Shown here: positions 41,071 through 50,421 of the stretch, piece by piece
Layout of the letters: every line of letters starts with the position of its first letter
Position numbering within the stretch: the stretch's first letter is position 1
Assembly: GCF_002788215.1 (NCBI RefSeq)
Contig: NZ_CP024845.1
Span: forward strand, 2,542,001 to 2,606,000
Length of the DNA stretch: 64,000 bases
Direction of reading: 5' to 3'
DNA from: Halohasta litchfieldiae
Lineage (GTDB): Archaea; Halobacteriota; Halobacteria; Halobacteriales; Haloferacaceae
Notes under the pieces: generated by a model
The model's input: only the letters and a program-made list of their open reading frames with translations
Told to the model about the DNA's origin: nothing
Database searches by the model: none
Position numbers and translations under genes: made by a program

Positions 41071-42414
41071 ATGACAGACCAATCTGCCCAGCGGGTAGTC
41101 AGTGAGTTTGGCCAACGAATGCTTGCGGACGGACTCACGAAAGGTACCGGCGGCAACGTGAGCGTCAAAACCGACGACGGTAACGTCGCGATCAGTCCTT
41201 CGGGAATGGCCTACGACGAGATCGAACCCGACGACGTCCCAATCGTCGACGTCGACGGCACCCAAATCTCGGGCGACCGGAAACCCTCCAGCGAGTTCCG
41301 GATGCACACCGACATCCTTCGGGAGCGCGAGGACGTCGGTGCGGTCGTCCACAACCACTCGCCGTACGCCAGCACCTTCGCCAGCATCGGTGAGGCGGTC
41401 GGCCCCTCCCACTACCTCATCGCCTTCATCGGCGACGAGATCCCGGTCGCACCGTACGAAACCTATGGGACTGCCGAACTCGCCGAAGTTGCCCTCGAAA
41501 CATTGGGCGACGAGTACAACGCCTGCCTCCTCGAAAACCACGGCGTGCTTGCGACGGGACCCACCGCGGAGGCGGCCTACGAAGTCGCGCTGATGGTCGA
41601 GTACTGTGCCCGCGTCCACTACTACGCACTCTCTATCGGCGTGCCAAGTTTGCTCGACGATGCGGAGATCGACACCTTGCTTGACCGGTTTGCGAACTAC
41701 GGACAGAGCCAGTCGACTGACGACGAGGGAGCCGAGCCGGATACCGGTGTGAGCGTGTCGACCGACCGACTCACCGACCTACAATCCAACCGCGAGGCCG
41801 TCAGCGAGTTCGGTCGAAAGATGCTCCACCAAGGCCTGACCGAGGGCACTGGCGGCAACATCAGCTCCCAGAACGGTGATCTCGTGGCGATCACCCCATC
41901 GGGGATGCCATACGACGAGATCACCGCCGAGGACGTCTCGGTCGTCGACCTCCATGGCGAGCACATCGCTGGCAAGCGCAAGCCATCCAGCGAGTTTCGG
42001 ATGCACACCGACATCCTCCGGGAGCGCGACGATGTCGGCGCAGTGGTCCACAACCACTCGCCGTACGCCAGCGCCTTCGCCAGTCTCAACGAACCCATCG
42101 AGGCCTCCCACTACCTGATTGCCTTCGCGGGCGATCAGATCCCGGTCGCACCCTACGAGACCTATGGGACGGCCGAACTCGCCGAAGTCGCCCTCGAAAC
42201 CCTCGGCGACGAGTACAACGCCTGCCTCCTCGAAAACCACGGCGTCCTCGCGACCGGCGAGACTGTCGACGAAGCCTTCGAGGTCGCGCTGATGGTCGAA
42301 TACTGCGCCCGCATCCACTATCAGGCCCGCAACATCGGCGAACCGAACCTCCTGCCCAATGAGGAGATCGACACGCTGCTCGACCGCTTCGCGGACTACG
42401 GGCAAGACCACTGA
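41071..42414 (+). CDS. Tandem-duplicated class II aldolase (L-fuculose-phosphate aldolase-like)
   Basis: A 447-residue protein made of two full class II aldolase/adducin domains in tandem. Domain 1 (about 1-200) has zinc ligands H94, H96 and H157 and catalytic-type E75 (KPSSE, VVHNHSPYAS, LENHG). Domain 2 (about 231-447) has H317, H319, H380 and E298. The linker (202-230) is Ser/Asp/Glu-rich. The halves are nearly identical over long stretches (YETYGTAELAEVALETLGDE and the next 15 residues). Family members are single-domain tetramers of about 215 residues, like the copy at 50422. Both sites appear intact. It should cleave a sugar 1-phosphate to DHAP and an aldehyde. Confidence 0.93.
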   Translation: MTDQSAQRVVSEFGQRMLADGLTKGTGGNVSVKTDDGNVAISPSGMAYDEIEPDDVPIVDVDGTQISGDRKPSSEFRMHTDILREREDVGAVVHNHSPYASTFASIGEAVGPSHYLIAFIGDEIPVAPYETYGTAELAEVALETLGDEYNACLLENHGVLATGPTAEAAYEVALMVEYCARVHYYALSIGVPSLLDDAEIDTLLDRFANYGQSQSTDDEGAEPDTGVSVSTDRLTDLQSNREAVSEFGRKMLHQGLTEGTGGNISSQNGDLVAITPSGMPYDEITAEDVSVVDLHGEHIAGKRKPSSEFRMHTDILRERDDVGAVVHNHSPYASAFASLNEPIEASHYLIAFAGDQIPVAPYETYGTAELAEVALETLGDEYNACLLENHGVLATGETVDEAFEVALMVEYCARIHYQARNIGEPNLLPNEEIDTLLDRFADYGQDH

Positions 42415-42548
42415 ACGAACCACACACCCATCGCAACAACGCGTTGACCGGCAATCTGTGGGTTCCTCTCAGCCGCGGCTCTCGTCGCGAGTCGACACCG
42501 ATCCTGTTGCAGTGCCGCAACAATTATGATGACACTCTCTAACCTCGA

Positions 42549-44249
42549 ATGTACATGACTCACTCAGTCGTCGTTATCGGCGGCGGAGCGACCGGTACGG
42601 GCACCGCCCGCGACCTTGCGATGCGGGGGTTCGACGTAACGCTCGTCGAGCGCGGGAACCTCACCGAGGGCACCACCGGTCGCACCCACGGCCACCTCCA
42701 CAGCGGGGGTCGCTACGCCGTCAGCGATCAGGAAAGCGCGGTCGACTGTATGGAAGAAAATAGGGTTCTCCACCGGATCGCCGGCCACTGTATCGAAGAC
42801 ACCGGTGGTCTCTTTGTCCAACTCGAAGGCGACTCCGACGAGTATTTCCAGCAGAAACTGGAGGGCTGTGCGGAGTGCGACATTCCGACCGAGGTTATTT
42901 CGGGTGAGGAAGCCCGCAGACAGGAGCCACACCTCACAAAACGTGTCAAGCGTGCCATCCGCGTGCCCGACGGAGCCATCGACCCTTTCCGTCTCTGTGT
43001 GGCCAACGCCGCCGACGCCGTCGACCACGGCGCACGGGTCGAAACCCACGCCGAAGTGGTCGACCTCGTCGTCGAAGACGGCCGGGTCACCGGCGTCGAA
43101 ATTGAGCGGCAGGGTCCGAACTACCTCGGGGAGGGCAGCGAGGGCCAGCGAGAGACCATCGCGGCCGACTACGTCCTCAGCGCGACCGGCGCGTGGGCGA
43201 GCCAGATCGCCGAAATGGCGGATGTCGACCTCGAAATGGCGATCTCGAAGGGCGCGATGGTCGTCACCAACGTCCGGCAGATCGACACCGTGATCAACCG
43301 CTGTCTGCCCAAGGGAGAGGGCGATACGATCATCCCGCACGAAACCACCGTCCTGCTCGGGGCGAACGACGACCCGGTCGACGATCCCGATGACTATCCC
43401 GAAGAACAGTGGGAGGTCGACCTGATGATCGACCTCGCAAGCGAGATGGTGCCGATCACCGCCGAGGCCCGCATGATCCGGGCCTACTGGGGCGTCAGAC
43501 CGCTGTACGACCCCGATCCCGAGTCGACCAAAGAATCCGGCGACGTAACCCGGAACTACTTCGTCCTCGATCACGCCGACCGCGACGGTATCGAGGGATT
43601 CAGCTCGATTGTTGGCGGCAAACTCACGACCTACCGGGAGATGGCCGAATCCGCGACTGACCACGTCTGTGAGGTGTTGGGTGTCGACGCCGAGTGTCGA
43701 ACCCACGAAGAACCACTCCCGGGAAGTAGCGATATCTCGGTGCTCGAAGACCAGATGGACGATTTCGGGCTTCGGTCACCGATTGCCCGCCGAAGCAAAC
43801 AGCGTCTCGGCGACCGTGCAGAGGAAGTCCTCGATACCGATGGACCGAACCCCACCGTTTGCGAGTGCGAAGCCGTCACCCGCGCGGAGATCCAGGACGC
43901 CATCGACGGCGTGGGCGCGGACCCCAACGGGATTCGGCTTCGGACCCGCGCCTCGATGGGTAACTGTCAGGGCGGGCTCTGTTCGCACCGGATCAGTGCG
44001 GAGATCTATCCGAAACACGACGCGGTCGACGCCCGCGACGCCCTCGACGAACTGTATCAAGAGCGCTGGAAAGGCCAGCGCCACACGCTGTGGGGTCGAC
44101 AACTCTCTCAAGCGATGCTCAATCATCTGTTACACGCAACGACGATGAACCACGACGCCGACCCCGCGGTCGGTGGCCCGAGCGTCGACTACGACGCCTT
44201 CGACAGTGGTCGCACCGAACCGATCAGGGAGGAGAGCCATGGCCATTGA
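42549..44249 (+). CDS. glpA: Anaerobic-type glycerol-3-phosphate dehydrogenase subunit A
   Basis: A 566-residue GlpA-type FAD protein, oxidising glycerol 3-phosphate to DHAP. Seen: the N-terminal dinucleotide fold [75 protein letters not shown], and a C-terminal BFD-like [2Fe-2S] domain with [15 protein letters not shown] and [15 protein letters not shown] 42549 is followed by a second ATG at 42555; either is possible. The end overlaps glpB by 11 bases. Confidence 0.93.
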   Translation: MYMTHSVVVIGGGATGTGTARDLAMRGFDVTLVERGNLTEGTTGRTHGHLHSGGRYAVSDQESAVDCMEENRVLHRIAGHCIEDTGGLFVQLEGDSDEYFQQKLEGCAECDIPTEVISGEEARRQEPHLTKRVKRAIRVPDGAIDPFRLCVANAADAVDHGARVETHAEVVDLVVEDGRVTGVEIERQGPNYLGEGSEGQRETIAADYVLSATGAWASQIAEMADVDLEMAISKGAMVVTNVRQIDTVINRCLPKGEGDTIIPHETTVLLGANDDPVDDPDDYPEEQWEVDLMIDLASEMVPITAEARMIRAYWGVRPLYDPDPESTKESGDVTRNYFVLDHADRDGIEGFSSIVGGKLTTYREMAESATDHVCEVLGVDAECRTHEEPLPGSSDISVLEDQMDDFGLRSPIARRSKQRLGDRAEEVLDTDGPNPTVCECEAVTRAEIQDAIDGVGADPNGIRLRTRASMGNCQGGLCSHRISAEIYPKHDAVDARDALDELYQERWKGQRHTLWGRQLSQAMLNHLLHATTMNHDADPAVGGPSVDYDAFDSGRTEPIREESHGH

Positions 44250-45612
44250 AAGCGAGGTGCTGGTCGTCGGTGGTGGCCTCGCCGGGATCACGAGCGCGAT
44301 TGCGGCCGCCCGCGAGGGAGCCGACGTACGGCTGGTCTGTCACAAGCGAACCTCGCTCCGACAGGCCTCGGGGCTGGTCGACGGACTGGGCTACGTGCCC
44401 GCCCGCAGCGAGCCACGCGAGGCCGACGCGATCACCCAACGACGGAAGGATTTCCGAACCGTGCGGTCGACTCGCGGCGAGTATACGGGGCCACTCGTCA
44501 GCCCGTTTGATGGTTTCGACGAGCTTCCGGAGTCCCACCCCTACTCGATTCTCGGCCCCGAGGCACTCCGCGATGGGCTGGCGCTGTTCGACGAGATGAC
44601 CGGCGACATGTATCTCGGAGACCACACCGAGCGAAACGCGCTCGTTCCGACCTTCGGCGGGACGATCAAACCCACTGCCCGCTATCCCCGCGCGGTCGAA
44701 GCCGGGCTGGCCAGCGATAGTCGACCGATGGCTATCGTTGGCTTTCGCTCGCTCACTGATTTCGACGCCGGGATGGTTGCCGACAGCCTCGAACGGGCCG
44801 ACGTTCCTTTCGAGGTGACTGGCGCTGAGATCGCCTTCGCTGAGTCGTTCCCCGCCGACGCCAAGGTAACTCGACTCGCCAAGGCTCTGGATCACGACGA
44901 GCGGATCGATGGGATACCGGCTCGACAGGCACTCGTTGAGGCCGTCGAGCCGCATATCGGTGATGCCGAGCGCGTCGGCTTTCCCGCGCTGCTCGGCGAC
45001 GATCACACCGCCGAGGTGCGGGCTGATCTCGGCGACCGATTGGGCGTCGACGTCTTTGAGATCCCGATGGGACCGCCGAGCCTGCTCGGACTCCGGCTCG
45101 AAGATCAACTGTACGATGCACTCGACGCCGAAGGCGTCCGGTTCGTCACGGGTAACCCAGTGGTCGGCTACGAGACGCGGGCGGATGATCCCAACTGCAT
45201 CGAGTCGGTCTGGGTCGACCACAAGGGACGAGAGGTACCCTACAGCGCCGAGCAGTTCGTGTTGGCGACCGGCGGCTTGGTCGGTAAGGGACTCGACTCC
45301 GACCGAAACCGGGTTCGTGAGCCGGTGTTCGACTGCCATATTCCACAGCCGGACAATCGGTATGACTGGTTCGTCGACGACGCCTTCGGCGATCACGCCT
45401 ACGCGCGGTTCGGCGTGCGACCCAACCCGTCGATGCAACCCCTTGATGCCAATGGCGAGCCGGAGTTTGCGAACCTCTATGCGGCTGGGTCGGTCGTCGG
45501 CGGTGCGGATATCGCCCGCGAGAAATCCGCTAGCGGTGTCTCGCTGGCTACCGCTGTCGTCGCCGGGCGGATGGCTGCCGATCCAAGCACAGAAACGCCG
45601 ACCTCTCAGTAG
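44239..45612 (+). CDS. glpB: Anaerobic-type glycerol-3-phosphate dehydrogenase subunit B
   Basis: A 457-residue GlpB-type flavoprotein. The N-terminus [18 protein letters not shown] begins a FAD/FMN fold; [54 protein letters not shown], and the C-terminal [19 protein letters not shown] and [20 protein letters not shown] follow the family. ATG 44239 lies inside glpA. GlpC, the iron-sulfur membrane anchor that normally follows glpB, is missing: the next gene is HbpS-like. Confidence 0.92.
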   Translation: MAIESEVLVVGGGLAGITSAIAAAREGADVRLVCHKRTSLRQASGLVDGLGYVPARSEPREADAITQRRKDFRTVRSTRGEYTGPLVSPFDGFDELPESHPYSILGPEALRDGLALFDEMTGDMYLGDHTERNALVPTFGGTIKPTARYPRAVEAGLASDSRPMAIVGFRSLTDFDAGMVADSLERADVPFEVTGAEIAFAESFPADAKVTRLAKALDHDERIDGIPARQALVEAVEPHIGDAERVGFPALLGDDHTAEVRADLGDRLGVDVFEIPMGPPSLLGLRLEDQLYDALDAEGVRFVTGNPVVGYETRADDPNCIESVWVDHKGREVPYSAEQFVLATGGLVGKGLDSDRNRVREPVFDCHIPQPDNRYDWFVDDAFGDHAYARFGVRPNPSMQPLDANGEPEFANLYAAGSVVGGADIAREKSASGVSLATAVVAGRMAADPSTETPTSQ

Positions 45613-45720
45613 CGACGACAGCTGTCGACGGACGAGTATCGAGTCGACTGACAACTTTTATGTTCTGATTATAGAGAAAATACGAACACTTATACTACAT
45701 TGAAATAATCTACAACTTGC

Positions 45721-46167
45721 ATGGTAGAATCTATCCCGCTGGCGACAGCAACGCAACTCATCGAAGCAACCCAAGCGAAGGCTGAGGAGATCGACAACCC
45801 GATGGTTATCGCAGTAGCCAACAGCGAGGGCAACCTCATCGCTCAACATCGAATGGACGGCGCGTGGCTCGCGTCGGTCAACATCTCGAAAAACAAGGCC
45901 TACACCTCGGCCGCGCTGGATATGCCAACTCACGAACTCGCCGAACCGAGCGAGCCCGGCAACTCACTGTACGGTCTCGATACCCGCGACGAGGGCCGAA
46001 TGGTCGTCTTCGGCGGCGGCTATCCGCTCGAAGCCGACGGTGAGATTGTCGGCACTATTGGGGTCTCCGGCGGCGCAGTCTCCCAAGATCAGGAAGTCGC
46101 CGAGGCTGGCGTCGACAAATGGAACCAGCTTGTCGAAGACGGTGCTGTCGACGTCCAACAGGACTGA
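45721..46167 (+). CDS. GlcG/HbpS family (DUF336) heme-binding-like protein
   Basis: A 148-residue GlcG/HbpS-fold protein. Motifs are IPLATATQLIEATQAKAEEI, IAVANSEGNLIAQHRMDGA, NISKNKAYTSAALDM, and VVFGGGYPLEADGEIVGTIG. The family binds heme or cobalamin-related ligands or modulates glycolate, propanediol and sensor systems. It follows glpAB by 108 bases and has its own AT-rich upstream box. Its role with glycerol-phosphate oxidation is unknown. Confidence 0.88.
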   Translation: MVESIPLATATQLIEATQAKAEEIDNPMVIAVANSEGNLIAQHRMDGAWLASVNISKNKAYTSAALDMPTHELAEPSEPGNSLYGLDTRDEGRMVVFGGGYPLEADGEIVGTIGVSGGAVSQDQEVAEAGVDKWNQLVEDGAVDVQQD

Positions 46168-46204
46168 ACCCGGAACTCCTCCCGTGTCGACTATTTTTTA
46201 CGGA

Positions 46205-46247
46205 GAATCAAGGAGAAAGCCTCGCCGTTCACGGCGGGGAGGATGTC
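46205..46247 (+). repeat. TnpB-type element right-end relic
   Basis: The stretch gaatcaaggagaaagcctcg followed by ccgttcacggcggggaggatgtca has the conserved right-end scaffold features of haloarchaeal TnpB elements: a caaggag box, a GC hairpin (ctcgccg/cggcggg) and the terminal ggaggatgtca. No tnpB is present beside it, so only the end remains. Confidence 0.5.
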
Positions 46248-46305
46248 AAAGTGCCCGGTTCAGGTCTGCGCCCGGTTTAGCACAGTGCCCGGTATAGCGC
46301 ACGAC

Positions 46306-46530
46306 TTAGAAGTCGCCGTGCTCGTTGGCCGGCCACATGTAGGTCATGCCCGAACTCTCGGAGTCCCACGGCGTCTCGGTCGGGGTCTGGGTGTCCTCTC
46401 GGCCCTGAACCTCGTTCACGATGGCTTCGACGACCGCCTCGTCGACGTCGTTCTGTTCGGCGACTGCCTGTGTCCAATCATCAATCGATGCTGCTGCGTC
46501 GAGTTTGGGTAGGTTGACGAACATACTCAA
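46306..46530 (-). CDS. Small acidic protein, uncharacterised
   Basis: A 74-residue protein (ATG at 46530, or 46524 for 72 residues). It begins MFVNLPKLDAAASIDDWTQA and has an acidic helix AEQNDVDEAVVEAIVNEVQ followed by a Pro/Thr-rich tail PTETPWDSESSGMTYMWPAN. An AT-rich box (aaataaatattttgcac) precedes it, fitting expression. No family is recognised. Confidence 0.55.
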   Translation of the reverse strand: MSMFVNLPKLDAAASIDDWTQAVAEQNDVDEAVVEAIVNEVQGREDTQTPTETPWDSESSGMTYMWPANEHGDF

Positions 46531-46699
46531 CTACAGCTTTGAGCCGGGTATAAATAAATATTTTGCACATGCAAAATAGTGTAAATTAACCCCATGAACG
46601 ATCATCCACGACACCGAAGGCGCAGTCGACAGCCAGCATGCCGACCAACGAGGCTGAGACAGGCGGTAGGTTTAGGCAACGGGCCGAGAATGTAGGTGT

Positions 46700-47413
46700 A
46701 TGGTATCCGTTACCGTCTGGAACGAGTATCTCGAAGAGCGAACGAACGACGAGGTTGCATCTGTGTATCCGGATGGGATTCACGAGACTCTTGCATCTGG
46801 ACTCCGCGAGCGCGGCCACGACGTGCGGACAGCGACCCTCGACGAACCGGACCACGGACTGACAGAGGAGGTTCTCGACGACACCGATGTTCTGGTCTGG
46901 TGGGAACACCGCGCCCACGAGGACGTCGACGACGAAATCGTTGAACGCGTCTGCGACCGTATCTACGACGGAATGGGGTTCGTCCCGCTTCACTCGGCGC
47001 ATTTCTCGAAGGTTTTCAAGCGACTGATGGGGACGCCCTGCTCGTTGACTTACCGCGAATCCAGAGAGCGCGAGCGAGTGTGGACCGTCGACCCGAGCCA
47101 TCCGATTACGGCGGGGCTTGAGGAGTCGTTCGTGATCCCCGAAACCGAGATGTACGGCGAGCCGTTCTCCGTTCCCGAACCCGACCAACTCGTGTTTGTC
47201 TCGTGGTTTGAGGGTGGTGAAGTGTTCCGGTCGGGTTGCTGTTACCAGCGCGGCACTGGTCGGATCTTCTACTTCCGACCGGGCCACGAGACGTATCCGG
47301 TCTACCACGAACCCGTGGTGCTCGATGTGATCGACAACGCTGTCCGCTGGGCAGTCCCACAGACGGACCGAACTGTCTCGAACGACAACGTGGCAGTCGA
47401 CTCTCTCGAGTAG
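46700..47413 (+). CDS. ThuA-family protein
   Basis: A 237-residue ThuA (trehalose utilisation) family protein with a class I glutamine amidotransferase-like fold. Seen: [80 protein letters not shown] and the final [19 protein letters not shown]. It lies between two sugar-type gene clusters, so a role in processing or regulating sugar oxidation is plausible. Catalytic activity for the family is not settled. Confidence 0.9.
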   Translation: MVSVTVWNEYLEERTNDEVASVYPDGIHETLASGLRERGHDVRTATLDEPDHGLTEEVLDDTDVLVWWEHRAHEDVDDEIVERVCDRIYDGMGFVPLHSAHFSKVFKRLMGTPCSLTYRESRERERVWTVDPSHPITAGLEESFVIPETEMYGEPFSVPEPDQLVFVSWFEGGEVFRSGCCYQRGTGRIFYFRPGHETYPVYHEPVVLDVIDNAVRWAVPQTDRTVSNDNVAVDSLE

Positions 47414-47580
47414 CGTCACGTCTGACGGGTTGTTCGCAATAACCGAATGGATGTCTATTCGAGGATTCGATTCGTCACCAACAGACCTCTTTTGGATGGT
47501 CATCCACTAGAGATGATTCCGGATAGCGGGCCATCAATAGCATAACTAGGATTCTGAAACGTAGGTTACTGCGTTCTTCT

Positions 47581-47597
47581 GTTCGGTATTACCGAAC
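47581..47597. promoter_or_regulatory. Palindromic operator-like site, site C
   Basis: gttcggtattaccgaac is a perfect 17-base palindrome around an AT-type centre, nearly the same as site A at 36937 and related to site B at 37032. Confidence 0.5.
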
Positions 47598-47642
47598 AAC
47601 TGTGGCGAACTATCAACCTGTTCGGAGTCTACTGTTGTTTCG

Positions 47643-47659
47643 ATGTTACCCGGTAACAT
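47643..47659. promoter_or_regulatory. Perfect palindrome atgttacc-c-ggtaacat
   Basis: A 17-base perfect palindrome with a single central base, 46 bases to the right of site C, with a different sequence. It could bind a second regulator or be the top of a hairpin. Confidence 0.4.
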
Positions 47660-48181
47660 GTCGACTCATCGTTCGCCGAGAGGTCGACTTTGTCTGCCCG
47701 GTCTTATCTATGACATAGATGTGTATGTCATAGTGATGAGTGTCTTCGATCAGGATGAATTAAAACGAACTAAATCTATTTTGGTCTCGGCGAGATCGGC
47801 TTTGGAGAGTACATACCCTCATAACTGGTTGTGAGAGATCTTGTGGGAATCAATACACAGTTACTCAACGGTCATCCCGTAGCCTCACTCTTCGGGCTCT
47901 GTTAGTGCCCCTCGTTCATTATAGGGAAATACAGAACTCTGATTTGGTCGACGAAGGGAACGTTATCCACTACAAACGAGGCCTAGGTTGTCGACTTTAC
48001 GTTACAATCATATGTCTGTAATACTTAATTCGTCGAATGTTCTTCGAAGAGAACACGTTCAGCTGTGCTGAACAGAAACCTTCGAGAGTAGATCTGGCAG
48101 AGACTACTCCTTACAATACCCATATTATCGATGTTAATATCGGTAAAGAAGCCGTTCATCACCAATGAACACTACACGTAC

Positions 48182-48951
48182 CTACTCTTTCGTCGGTGGT
48201 TGCGCTGGATTTCCTAATCGGTTTTTCGCACTGATAAGAAGGCCAGGATTGTTTTGATGAAGTTGTTTTCCAGTCAACGACTCGCTATCTCCTGCAACAA
48301 AGAGTCCACCAATAAGTCGATCGTTCTTGCCCGTAATGGCTATACCGATAGCACGAACATTATCGTGAAATTCATTCTCCTCAAAGGCTACACGGTGATT
48401 TTTGATTGTTTCGAGCGTATCAATCAACTCTTCTCGATTTGTTATTGTCTTTTCGGTGAACAAGTCTGTGCCGTGTTGATCAAGAATTTGTTCCGTCTCC
48501 TTGCGTGGGATTTCTGCCAACATGGCTTTGCCAACAGCGGTTGCATGCAGAGGTATCTCTTCGCCTTCTTCAATTACAACCGAATCAAGGTCTTTTCCAG
48601 CCCGACTGTAGAGACAGTATCCGAGACCATGTTCTTCGACAACAAGTCCAGCATTGAGACCGGTAGAAGATGAGAGACGATCTACTTCGCTGCGAGCACA
48701 TTTGTATAGTTCCTTGCGTGAACGGAGACACGTTCCCAACTGAAAGAGCTGCATACTGACTCGCGACCCAGACTCGTCACGGACAACGTATCCGAGCTGT
48801 TCGAGTGTCTTCAAATGATTGTGTACGGAACTCTTGGCCATATCGAGATGTGATGATAGTTCGGAGACCCCAGCTCCGTCACGTTCGACAAGACCTTCGA
48901 GAACACGGAAACTGGTAGCCGTCGACTTAATGGGTGTATCAGAGTAGGCAT
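48182..48951 (-). pseudogene. IclR-family regulator (cluster 2) with no in-frame start codon
   Basis: An IclR protein whose winged helix (SFRVLEGLVERDGAGVSELS, then SSHLDMAKSSVHNHLKTL) is complete in reading frame, but the codons before it (AYSDTPIKSTAT) run back to a stop with no ATG, GTG or TTG. An ATG at 48951-48949 is one base out of frame and would fit if one base were restored after it. The rest of the protein (GLNAGLVVEEHGLGYCLYSR, LHATAVGKAMLAEIPRKE, LIGGLFVAGDSESLTGKQ) is intact. Options are a recent single-base deletion, a non-standard start (ATT), a short form from ATG 48841 lacking half of the DNA-binding domain, or a sequencing error. Confidence 0.7.
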
Positions 48952-49123
48952 ATCACTGTCAAAGGTAGCCCCCTAATTAACTCTTGTTCGGAGTGACTGA
49001 ACGACGATAGCCGCTCAAAGAATCCGATCACGGATAACTCGATAGGGATTGAGTGGAACTGGCAGGGAGTCAGACCAACTCACGTTTAAAAGCTGTTCAC
49101 TGTTTCCGAACGAGAGACTCCTC

Positions 49124-50275
49124 TCACCATTCAGCAACGCTCCCGTCATTATGGTACCAGACTGGATTCTCCCAATCGAGTGTAGGCTCTTGTCGATTTG
49201 TAACGTACTCCTCATCGATTTCAATACCGAGACCCGGTGCGTCGGGGGGACGAATGAACCCATCACTGTACTGGAAGACATCTTGATCCTTGAGATAAGC
49301 CAAATGTTCGTTGTTCTCTGGGGCATGAATCTCGTGATACTGTGCTTGGAGGATGGCGTTGGGGATAACAGTATCAAGCTGGACGCACGCTGCAAGGGCA
49401 ATCGGCCCCACTGGGCAGTGCGGTACCAATGCCACGTCCTGGGTTTCGGCGTGGGCTGCAATCTTTCGGACTTCGCTGATACCGCCAGCGTGTGACGGGT
49501 TTGGTTGAATAACGTCGACGAGGCCTTCCGAGAGGATTTCCTCGAAATCCCAGCGTGAATAGAGTCGTTCACCCGATGCGAGTGGCGTACGAGTGTGAGG
49601 ACGCACTTCTGAGAGCAGTTCGATATTGTCTGGGAGGACAGGTTCTTCGTAGAACATTGCACCGTACTCGTCGAGTTCCGCTGCCAGCCATCGGACCATC
49701 GCTTTGGAAACTCGACCACGGAAGTCGACACCAAGATCGATATCCTCGCCAATGACATCACGAACAGCCCCGACACGGCGTTTGGCTTCCATGATGGTAG
49801 ACGGAGAATCAAGTCTTCGCAGAGACGACACAGCAGCCATTTTGAGTGCCCTGTATCCGTGGTCGACTGCTATCTGTGCTGCTGCGGCGACTTCTTCGGG
49901 TGTGTCGCCACCCACCCATTGGTAAACCGGAATTCTGTCCCGAGCACGTCCGCCGAGCAGTTCGTAGACTGGCGCATCGTACTGCTTGCCTTTGATATCC
50001 CACAGGGCCTGATCGATACCGGCAATAGCGCTCATAAGAATGGGGCCGCCCCGGACGTGGCGAGCACGATACATGGCCTGCCAGTGACGTTCGATTTCGG
50101 TGGCATCTTGACCGACAAGATAGTTATCGAGAATCTCTCTGACGGCACTCATCGTGGTCTGGGCATGGTTTTCTATAATCGGCTCACCCCAGCCTTCAGT
50201 ACCGTCCTCAGTGACGAGTTTTAAAAATACCCACCGTGGGGGGACCAAGTACAGTTCGTAATCTGTGATTTCCAT
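49124..50275 (-). CDS. Galactonate dehydratase-like enolase-superfamily enzyme, copy 2
   Basis: A 383-residue paralogue of the dehydratase at 37907, alike along its length: EITDYELYLVPPRWVFLKL, RHVRGGPILMSAIAGIDQAL, GVDFRGRVSKAMVRWLAAEL, MFYEEPVLPDNIELLSE, TPLASGERLYSRWDF, QPNPSHAGGISEVRKIA, and the C-terminal NPVWYHNDGSVAEW. ATG 50275 matches the start of copy 1; the frame opens at 50299. Codon use is less GC-rich than in copy 1, so the two have different histories. It belongs to cluster 2 with the aldolase and dehydrogenase upstream. Confidence 0.88.
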   Translation of the reverse strand: MEITDYELYLVPPRWVFLKLVTEDGTEGWGEPIIENHAQTTMSAVREILDNYLVGQDATEIERHWQAMYRARHVRGGPILMSAIAGIDQALWDIKGKQYDAPVYELLGGRARDRIPVYQWVGGDTPEEVAAAAQIAVDHGYRALKMAAVSSLRRLDSPSTIMEAKRRVGAVRDVIGEDIDLGVDFRGRVSKAMVRWLAAELDEYGAMFYEEPVLPDNIELLSEVRPHTRTPLASGERLYSRWDFEEILSEGLVDVIQPNPSHAGGISEVRKIAAHAETQDVALVPHCPVGPIALAACVQLDTVIPNAILQAQYHEIHAPENNEHLAYLKDQDVFQYSDGFIRPPDAPGLGIEIDEEYVTNRQEPTLDWENPVWYHNDGSVAEW

Positions 50276-50421
50276 ATCATCCGGTGTTTGTTCTATCATA
50301 TAGGTATTCCCTCTAATTTAGAGTCGAACAATAGGCCTCTGTGAATCAATAGAATTCGCCTCGTCGTGTCACGGAAAATCAGAGAAAGAACCGAGAGACA
50401 ACAAACCCGACGAGTCAGAAA

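Larger units (their letters stand above)
47414..48181. other. Long intergenic region with palindromes
   Basis: About 770 bases without a convincing gene; a 63-codon frame at 47643 has no family features. It contains two strong palindromes (47581 and 47643, listed separately) and AT-rich stretches after 47700. It may be the remnant of a lost gene; the sequence from 47700 to 47850 is less GC-rich than the flanking genes. Confidence 0.5.

Noticed and set aside
42564-43706. Minus-strand ORF (380 aa) opposite glpA
   Set aside because: Shadow of glpA; no motifs and no promoter.
44224-45654. Minus-strand ORF (476 aa) opposite glpB
   Set aside because: Shadow of glpB, despite its length; composition is not acidic.
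47643-47834. 63-codon ORF in the long gap before cluster 2
   Set aside because: Starts inside a palindrome, has no family features and is not acidic.
49095-49111. gttcactgtttccgaac as a fourth copy of the operator-like palindrome
   Set aside because: Only the outer half-sites match; the centre differs, so it was not counted.
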